Shown here piece by piece: positions 4,882 through 9,519 of a stretch of DNA of 9,519 nt. The DNA is from Acidobacteriota bacterium (GTDB lineage: Bacteria > Acidobacteriota > UBA4820 > DSQY01). How positions within the stretch are numbered: position 1 is the stretch's first letter; each line of letters starts with the position of its first letter. Position numbers and translations under genes: made by a program. The DNA lies in NCBI GenBank assembly GCA_022759065.1, contig JAEMPZ010000222.1:1-9519 (forward strand), read 5' to 3'. The notes under the pieces were generated by a model, which ran no database searches, had not been told where the DNA came from, and saw nothing but the letters and a program-made list of their open reading frames with translations.

Positions 4882-7176
4882 ATGAGTGAAGGGATGACGG
4901 ATCGGAAGCAATTGTCAAAGGGATGGATGTACGGCGCCCTGGGCGTCATGGCGGTTGGTTTTTCGCTGTTGATATTCATGACTGTAATGGCCTACAAGAA
5001 GGCGCCTCCGATTCCCGCGAAAATAACGGACGAGGCGGGCCTGGTCCTGGCCACGGGCGATCAGATTGCTGAGGGACAAGGGGTTTTCTTCAAGTACGGC
5101 CTGATGGAACACGGCACGCTATGGGGACATGGCGCCTACCTCGGTCCTGATTACACCGCCTCATATCTTCACAGGGAAGCGGAGATATGCAGGGAAGCCG
5201 AATCTCGATCCCGCTTCGGCAAGCCCTTCGCCGAGCTTTCCCCGGAAGAGCAAACCGGCGTCAGCGGCGCGGTCAAGAAATCGCTCAAAGAGAACCGCTA
5301 CGACGTAAACAGCGGCGTGCTGGTTTTCACCGGCGGCGAGGCGGAAAGCCTCAAGACCCAGGAGCGGGAGTGGTCCGATTACTTCGCCAAGGGCGCGCCC
5401 GGCCTACCCCCCGGATACGTCAAGCACCCGGAAGAAATAAAGGCTCTGACAGCCTACCTGGCATGGGCTTCGTGGGCGGCGAGCGCCAACCGTCCCGGCC
5501 GAACCTACTCTTATACAAACAACTGGCCCTACGAGCCGATCGCCGGCAACGGGCCGTCCTCCCAGGCCTACCTCTGGAGCGCCCTTAGCCTCGTATTTCT
5601 TCTCGGGGGGCTCGGCTTGATGCTCTTCTTTTTCGGCAAGTTCAATTACCTTGGATGGAAGGGCGATGAAGCTGAGACGCCGGCCAAGATGGCTCCTCCA
5701 GCTTTCTCCCTTACCCCAAGCCAGCGCGCCTCCGGGCTCTACTTTCTCGTGGTAGCCGCGCTTTTCCTGCTGCAAGTGCTTATGGGAGGCGCCCTCGCGC
5801 ACTACAAGATTGAACCCAACGGGTTCTACGGTTTCGACCTCGCCAAGTACTTCCCCTGGACTCTTCTCAGGACGTGGCACCTGCAACTGGCCATTTTCTG
5901 GATCGCCACATCCTGGGTCGGGGGAGGCCTCTTTCTTGCCCCGATAATTGGCGGCAAGGAGCCGAAGGGGCAGAAGTACGGAGTATACGCACTTCTTGGC
6001 GCTCTCGCTGTCGTCGTCTTTGGCAGCATGGCCGGTGAATGGCTGGGGCTTAATGACAAGCTCGGGAGCCTCTGGTTCTGGTTCGGCCACCAGGGCTCGG
6101 AGTACATTGATCTCGGCCGTTTCTGGCAGGTTCTGCTTGCTGCCGGGCTCGTGCTCTGGCTGATTCTCATGTTCCGCGCCCTGAAGCCAGCCCTCTCGGA
6201 CCCGAAGAAAAAGGAGTTCTCGATCCTTTTTCTCCTTGCCTGCGCCGCTATAGTCGTTTTCTACCTTCCGGCATTTCTTTGGACGGCGAAAACCAATTTC
6301 GCCGTCATTGACAACTGGAGGTTCTGGATCATCCACCTCTGGGTGGAAGGGTTTTTCGAGCTGTTCGCCACCGTGCTCGTGGCCGTCATGTTCACCCACA
6401 TGGGCCTTGTCTCGCTTCGCTCCGCCACCAGGGTCATTTACCTCGACGCGATCCTCTATCTCGCTGGAGGCCTGGCCGGAACGGCGCACCACTGGTACTT
6501 CACGGGCGAGGAAACCGTGGCGATGGCTATCGGTGCATGCTTTTCGGCCCTCGAAGTCGTCCCCCTGACGCTTCTCACGCTGGATGCATGGGACTTTATC
6601 AAGCTTCAGAAAGCGCCATGCTCGGAGTGCGGAGAGCCCCTCGCCCACAAGCAGAAGTGGGCCATTTACTTCCTGATGGCCGTCGGTTTCTGGAACTTCG
6701 TGGGAGCCGGGATATTTGGGTTCCTCATCAATCTGCCGATCGTCTCCTATTTCGAAATGGGGACGACCCTCACACCCAACCACGGCCACGCCGCGATGTT
6801 CGGCGTCTTCGGAATGCTGGCGCTTGCAGTATCCCTCTACGCCCTGCGCGCCATGGTTTCGGACGAGGACTGGGCCTCAATCGAAAAGTACTTCAAGACC
6901 AGCTTCTGGGGGCTAAACATAGGCCTGGCCCTGATGATTATTCTCAACCTCTTCCCCGCGGGCGTCGTCCAGCTTTACGATGTCGTGCAAAACGGCTACG
7001 CCCATGCGAGAAGCCTGGAGTTCACGCAACACGGTTTCTTTCACGAGAGCGAATGGGTTCGAATCATAGGCGACATGACATTCATCCTGTTCGGCGCGTT
7101 GCCGTTCGCCGCGGGCGTGGTAAAATTAGTAACCATGCGGCGCAAGGCGCCCCAATCCGGCCATGAAAGCGCATAG
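4882..7176 (+). CDS. norB: Quinol-dependent nitric oxide reductase (single-subunit qNOR)
   Basis: This 764-residue inner-membrane enzyme should reduce two NO to N2O with electrons from quinol. An N-terminal helix (about 14-37) leads into a periplasmic domain (about 40-225) with the qNOR hallmark WGHGAYLGPDYTASYLHRE (81-99). It has no CxxCH, so it does not carry heme c, unlike NorC. The NorB-type helices follow. Likely ligands are H333 (TWHLQ) and H636 for low-spin heme b, H634 (NHGH) for heme b3, and H485, E489, H536 and H537 for the non-heme iron. E558 matches the second conserved glutamate. The spacings 485-489-536-558 equal those of the Pseudomonas NorB set 207-211-258-280. A loop with C580-x2-C583 lies before the helix leading to NHGH. 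AGAGGAGAG precedes the ATG. Confidence 0.97.
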   Translation: MSEGMTDRKQLSKGWMYGALGVMAVGFSLLIFMTVMAYKKAPPIPAKITDEAGLVLATGDQIAEGQGVFFKYGLMEHGTLWGHGAYLGPDYTASYLHREAEICREAESRSRFGKPFAELSPEEQTGVSGAVKKSLKENRYDVNSGVLVFTGGEAESLKTQEREWSDYFAKGAPGLPPGYVKHPEEIKALTAYLAWASWAASANRPGRTYSYTNNWPYEPIAGNGPSSQAYLWSALSLVFLLGGLGLMLFFFGKFNYLGWKGDEAETPAKMAPPAFSLTPSQRASGLYFLVVAALFLLQVLMGGALAHYKIEPNGFYGFDLAKYFPWTLLRTWHLQLAIFWIATSWVGGGLFLAPIIGGKEPKGQKYGVYALLGALAVVVFGSMAGEWLGLNDKLGSLWFWFGHQGSEYIDLGRFWQVLLAAGLVLWLILMFRALKPALSDPKKKEFSILFLLACAAIVVFYLPAFLWTAKTNFAVIDNWRFWIIHLWVEGFFELFATVLVAVMFTHMGLVSLRSATRVIYLDAILYLAGGLAGTAHHWYFTGEETVAMAIGACFSALEVVPLTLLTLDAWDFIKLQKAPCSECGEPLAHKQKWAIYFLMAVGFWNFVGAGIFGFLINLPIVSYFEMGTTLTPNHGHAAMFGVFGMLALAVSLYALRAMVSDEDWASIEKYFKTSFWGLNIGLALMIILNLFPAGVVQLYDVVQNGYAHARSLEFTQHGFFHESEWVRIIGDMTFILFGALPFAAGVVKLVTMRRKAPQSGHESA

Positions 7177-7185
7177 GAGCACGCA

Positions 7186-7352
7186 ATGACAGATGCACTG
7201 ATTACAGCGAATTCCTGCCGGAGGCGGAAGAGCTGCTGCCCGGCGTCACCGCCGGCGTCGTGAAAGCGCCAGAGAACCAGTGGCTAAAGGGGCTTTCGCA
7301 GGAAGACCGCGACAAGGTGAAGGAGTACTACCAGAAGAGGTACGGCGAATAG
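7186..7352 (+). pseudogene. Small ORF (about 50-55 residues) apparently broken by a frameshift near its start
   Basis: An ATG at 7186 has a GGAG six nt upstream that overlaps the norB stop, but its frame ends after 25 codons with atypical residues. The frame starting around 7200 instead reads like a real protein tail, DYSEFLPEAEELLPG then VVKAPENQWLKGLSQEDRD and KVKEYYQKRYGE, and stops at 7350-7352. That stop lies directly before the ribosome-binding site of the cytochrome gene, 11 nt from its ATG. This frame has no ATG, GTG or TTG before 7260. A single missing base near 7189-7203 would join the ATG to it, giving a soluble acidic, charged protein of about 55 residues. I do not recognise the family. 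Sequencing error, true decay or programmed -1 shifting are all possible. Confidence 0.5.
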
Positions 7353-7363
7353 GAGGAGGAGAG

Positions 7364-8692
7364 ATGAAAAGAAACCGGACCATGTTTTTACTGGCCTTTC
7401 TGCTTTCGTGTTTCTGCCTCGCATTCTGGGCCGGGCAGACCCCGGATTGCGTCGCCTGCCACGCGCAAAAAGGCATAACGGGCAGCGCCATCCGCGACTG
7501 GAAACTAAGCAAGCACGCGGCAAACGGAGTTTCCTGCGCGGAATGCCATTTGACTGGCGATCCTTCCCGCAGGGCCAGCAACTGCGATGTGCCTGGGGTG
7601 ATGAGGGCCGTCTCCGCCAAAGCATGTTCACAGTGCCACTCGGAACAAGCGGACCAGTTCGCCCACAGCAAGCACGCCGCAGCGTGGGTCGCAATGGCGG
7701 CCATGCCAACGACAAATAGCCAGCCCAAAGAGCTGATGGACGGGATGAAAGGCTGCGGAGGCTGCCACCGTGTCGGTTATGACGGCGGCCGGTGCGATTC
7801 CTGCCACACGCGCCACTTGTTTTCCGCCGCCGAAGCGCGAAGGCCGGAAGCCTGCGGTACCTGCCACATGGGCTTCGATCATCCGCAGTGGGAAATGTAC
7901 ATGAATTCAAAGCACGGTATGATCTACCGCGAAAACGGCCAAAGCTGGAACTGGAACCAGCCTCTTGCAGAATGGTTCAAGGATCCTCAGAATGCAGATG
8001 GCTCCACCCCTCGCACCCCCACCTGCGCCTTCTGCCATATGCCTAATGGAGACCACGGAGTGAAAACGGCTTGGGGCTTCCTTGCCCTGAGGCTTCCGGA
8101 GGACGACCCCGCGTGGATGGAGGACCGCGCCACCATCCTTCAGGCGCTTGGCGTGCTCGACAAGGACGGCAAACCAACAGCCCGCCTGGATGTGGTCAAA
8201 GCGGGCGACGTAGCGCGCCTATCCAAGGAAGCATGGCAGAATCAGCGGGACCGGATGCTCGGACAATGCTCCAAGTGCCACGCGCCTTCTTTCGCCCGGG
8301 CTGAGCTCGCAAAGGGTGACGAGATAATCAAGGCGGCGGACCACCTTATGGCCCAGGCTATTCGAGAGGTTAACGGCCTATACAAGGATGGCGTTTTGCC
8401 GGAGCCGAAGGATCGCCCATTCAGCGTGGACATTCTGCGTTTCTATGAGGTGGAGCATCCCATTGAGCAGAAGCTCTACGTCATGCTGATGGAGCACAGG
8501 ATGCGCACGTTCCAGGGCGCTTTCCACATGAATCCTGACTACCAGCACTGGTACGGCTGGGCGGAAATGAAGCGGGACCTTTCGGAAATCAGGGCTGACG
8601 CGGCGGCGCTGCGAAAAGAGCATGCTGCTTCTGCCCCGAAGCCTGCCAAGACATTCTCGAAGGTCCCGGCAAAAACGGCAACGACGAAATGA
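7364..8692 (+). CDS. Exported octaheme cytochrome c of the hydroxylamine oxidoreductase (HAO) type
   Basis: This 442-residue protein starts at the ATG at 7364, after a strong GGAGGAGGAG; an in-frame ATG at 7280 would place 28 charged residues before the signal peptide and is rejected. Residues 1-23 form the signal peptide. Eight CxxCH sites end at H33, H62, H92, H135, H148, H168, H225 and H306. Heme count, spacing, length and the C-terminal motif HMNPDYQHWYGW (388-399) fit HAO-like octaheme cytochromes, which oxidise hydroxylamine or reduce nitrite, NO or hydroxylamine. In Nitrosomonas HAO a C-terminal tyrosine crosslinks to heme 4; Y393 or Y397 could be the equivalent, and only an alignment can decide. 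FLLSC (12-16) is a poor lipobox, so a lipoprotein is less likely. The K/A/P-rich tail (420-442) looks disordered. Confidence 0.88.
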   Translation: MKRNRTMFLLAFLLSCFCLAFWAGQTPDCVACHAQKGITGSAIRDWKLSKHAANGVSCAECHLTGDPSRRASNCDVPGVMRAVSAKACSQCHSEQADQFAHSKHAAAWVAMAAMPTTNSQPKELMDGMKGCGGCHRVGYDGGRCDSCHTRHLFSAAEARRPEACGTCHMGFDHPQWEMYMNSKHGMIYRENGQSWNWNQPLAEWFKDPQNADGSTPRTPTCAFCHMPNGDHGVKTAWGFLALRLPEDDPAWMEDRATILQALGVLDKDGKPTARLDVVKAGDVARLSKEAWQNQRDRMLGQCSKCHAPSFARAELAKGDEIIKAADHLMAQAIREVNGLYKDGVLPEPKDRPFSVDILRFYEVEHPIEQKLYVMLMEHRMRTFQGAFHMNPDYQHWYGWAEMKRDLSEIRADAAALRKEHAASAPKPAKTFSKVPAKTATTK

Positions 8693-8713
8693 TATTAGGA
8701 TAATAGTCCACAG

Positions 8714-8752
8714 GCGGCGGGAGTTCCGGCGACATTGCTGGGGCCCCGCCGC
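8714..8752 (+). other. GC-rich inverted repeat between the octaheme and YwiC-like genes
   Basis: GCGGCGGG (8714-8721) and CCCGCCGC (8745-8752) are perfect 8-bp complements with a 23-nt loop. There is no T-run after it, so it is not a standard terminator. It may be an mRNA-stabilising or partial read-through element that lowers expression of the gene at 8770. It occupies most of the 77-nt spacer. Confidence 0.45.
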
Positions 8753-8769
8753 GTGACGCACAAGGGAAA

Positions 8770-9363
8770 ATGACGCTCAGGACAACGCTGCGCCTTGCAT
8801 GGTCGGAACACGGAACGTGGGCCATCTTCTTCATTTCATTTGGATTCGGCTCGCTAATCGCGTGGCCTCCGGGCCCGTTGACAGCCTGCACATTCGGCGG
8901 TCTTTGCGCGCTGGCCGCCGCAAAAGTGCTCTATCTTCCAGCCAGGTGGGGACGATCCGCCGCGGTTGAAACGGCTGGGGTGGCCCTATTGTCAGCTTCG
9001 GCGGCATTGGCCGTCCTGTCAACCCATCCGATGTCCGTGAAGGACGCCGCGCTCGCCGCCGGCGCCTCCTCGTCGCTCTTCCTTCCGGGCGTTGCGCGAG
9101 CCAAGCTTTTAAAGGGAGGATCGTCTTATCAGAGGGTTGCGCTGCTGGGGCTTGCCATCTGCGGAGCAACATTCCTCGTGGCCCTGGTTCGCTGGAGCAT
9201 CACCGCCCCGTTTGGCGCCCTGGCCGCCCTTGCTTTCGCCGGGGATTTGCGAGCGGCAATTTTGACGCCTAAGACGACTACCCGCCACCTGGGATTTCTT
9301 CTCACCTTGAGAGGGGCTCTGGCCGCGATCATCCTGGCGCTCGCCTGGCGGCGTTTGGCGTAA
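8770..9363 (+). CDS. YwiC-like integral membrane protein
   Basis: This 197-residue protein is very hydrophobic, with about six membrane segments (near 17-33, 37-56, 67-84, 92-107, 122-140 and 146-160, plus 174-193) and few charges between them. The N-terminal WSEHGTWAIFF (11-21) resembles the (Q/E)HGxW start of the YwiC-like family, and RHLGFLLTLRG near the end fits its C-terminal helix pair. B. subtilis ywiC lies beside narK and fnr in the nitrate-respiration locus, so its presence after a NO reductase is consistent. The biochemical role of the family is unknown. The ATG has AAGGG about 4 nt upstream. It could belong to another small membrane family, as the match rests on short motifs. Confidence 0.6.
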   Translation: MTLRTTLRLAWSEHGTWAIFFISFGFGSLIAWPPGPLTACTFGGLCALAAAKVLYLPARWGRSAAVETAGVALLSASAALAVLSTHPMSVKDAALAAGASSSLFLPGVARAKLLKGGSSYQRVALLGLAICGATFLVALVRWSITAPFGALAALAFAGDLRAAILTPKTTTRHLGFLLTLRGALAAIILALAWRRLA

Positions 9364-9437
9364 TATAAACCTGGGAGCCAGGCCCCACGCCAGCCCAGTT
9401 GCGAACAGGCAATTTTCGAAAAAAGGCTGAAAACAAC

Positions 9438-9467
9438 TGGACAACCGCAGCTTATTGGAGGTATATT
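9438..9467 (+). promoter_or_regulatory. Possible promoter at the right end
   Basis: TGGACA (9438-9443) and TATATT (9462-9467) each match sigma-70 consensus at 5 of 6 positions, with an 18-nt spacer. The predicted start falls near 9474, which is the ATG of the candidate ORF there. Either that mRNA is leaderless or the real gene starts beyond the window. The rest of 9364-9437 holds only a 5-bp hairpin (CCTGG/CCAGG, 9370-9382) and the palindrome TTTTCGAAAA (9413-9422). Confidence 0.35.
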
Positions 9468-9473
9468 AACCGC

Positions 9474-9519
9474 ATGGAGCTGGGAGCTGTTCTAATTTTT
9501 TTGAGAAACCTTGGGAGCC
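9474..9519 (+). CDS. Possible start of a further plus-strand gene (15 codons in window)
   Basis: The ATG at 9474 opens a frame to the window edge reading MELGAVLIFLRNLGS. GGAGG (9457-9461) lies 12 nt upstream, which is long for a ribosome-binding site. The product cannot be identified from 15 residues, and the frame may be a chance opening. Confidence 0.3.
   Translation, partial: MELGAVLIFLRNLGS

Noticed and set aside
5404..6789. Long minus-strand ORF (461 codons) inside the NO reductase gene
   Set aside because: It is antisense to a gene whose every catalytic motif is intact. Its translation is highly charged and low in hydrophobic cores, as expected for the reverse frame of a membrane protein in GC-rich DNA.
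7280..7363. Upstream ATG that would extend the octaheme cytochrome by 28 residues
   Set aside because: It would put a charged segment before the signal peptide and overlaps the small ORF. The ATG at 7364 has a far better ribosome-binding site.
9370..9519. Three copies of TGGGAGC near the right edge and a CCTGG/CCAGG hairpin
   Set aside because: The repeats are only 7 nt and irregularly spaced, and the hairpin is 5 bp without a T-run; both are within chance.

Overview
The window is bacterial DNA, visibly GC-rich in the coding regions, with tightly packed genes and strong Shine-Dalgarno sequences. The gene types (a quinol-type nitric oxide reductase, an exported octaheme cytochrome c, a secreted protein with carboxypeptidase-regulatory-like repeats) suggest a Gram-negative, respiratory, probably environmental and poorly cultivated lineage. 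The sequence alone does not fix the phylum. There is no tRNA, rRNA, CRISPR array or insertion sequence.

Left part (1-3537, all minus strand, listed in transcription order). A PleD-like response regulator/diguanylate cyclase (3537-2611) is followed after 9 nt by a small cytoplasmic cyclophilin (2601-2134). A 188-nt spacer full of 7-8-nt repeats then leads to a membrane-anchored metallophosphoesterase (1945-803). Last comes a secreted TIG/carboxypeptidase-regulatory-like protein that runs off the left edge (718-1). Nothing obvious links these genes into one pathway.

Divergent control region (3538-3688). It carries a promoter candidate for the minus-strand group and an almost perfect sigma-70 promoter (TTGACA, 17 nt, TATAAT) for the plus-strand group. 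A 26-bp imperfect palindrome lies over the plus-strand -10 box. The same palindrome, with both 10-nt arms identical, occurs again at 4135-4160 in front of the next gene.

Right part (3689-9363, all plus strand). The order is: an Rrf2-family regulator with three cysteines able to hold an Fe-S cluster; a hemerythrin-domain protein; a quinol-dependent nitric oxide reductase; a short reading frame that seems to be broken by a frameshift; an octaheme cytochrome of the hydroxylamine-oxidoreductase type; and a YwiC-like membrane protein. I read this as one nitrogen-oxide stress or respiration module. The Rrf2 protein would sense NO or Fe-S damage and repress itself and the operon through the paired palindromes. 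Hemerythrin would bind NO or O2 or protect iron centres. The reductase would turn NO into N2O using quinol. The octaheme protein would handle hydroxylamine, NO or nitrite outside the cytoplasmic membrane. The gene identities are well supported by motifs; the regulatory circuit and the joint pathway are inference.

The right edge (9364-9519) holds a possible promoter and perhaps the first codons of another plus-strand gene.
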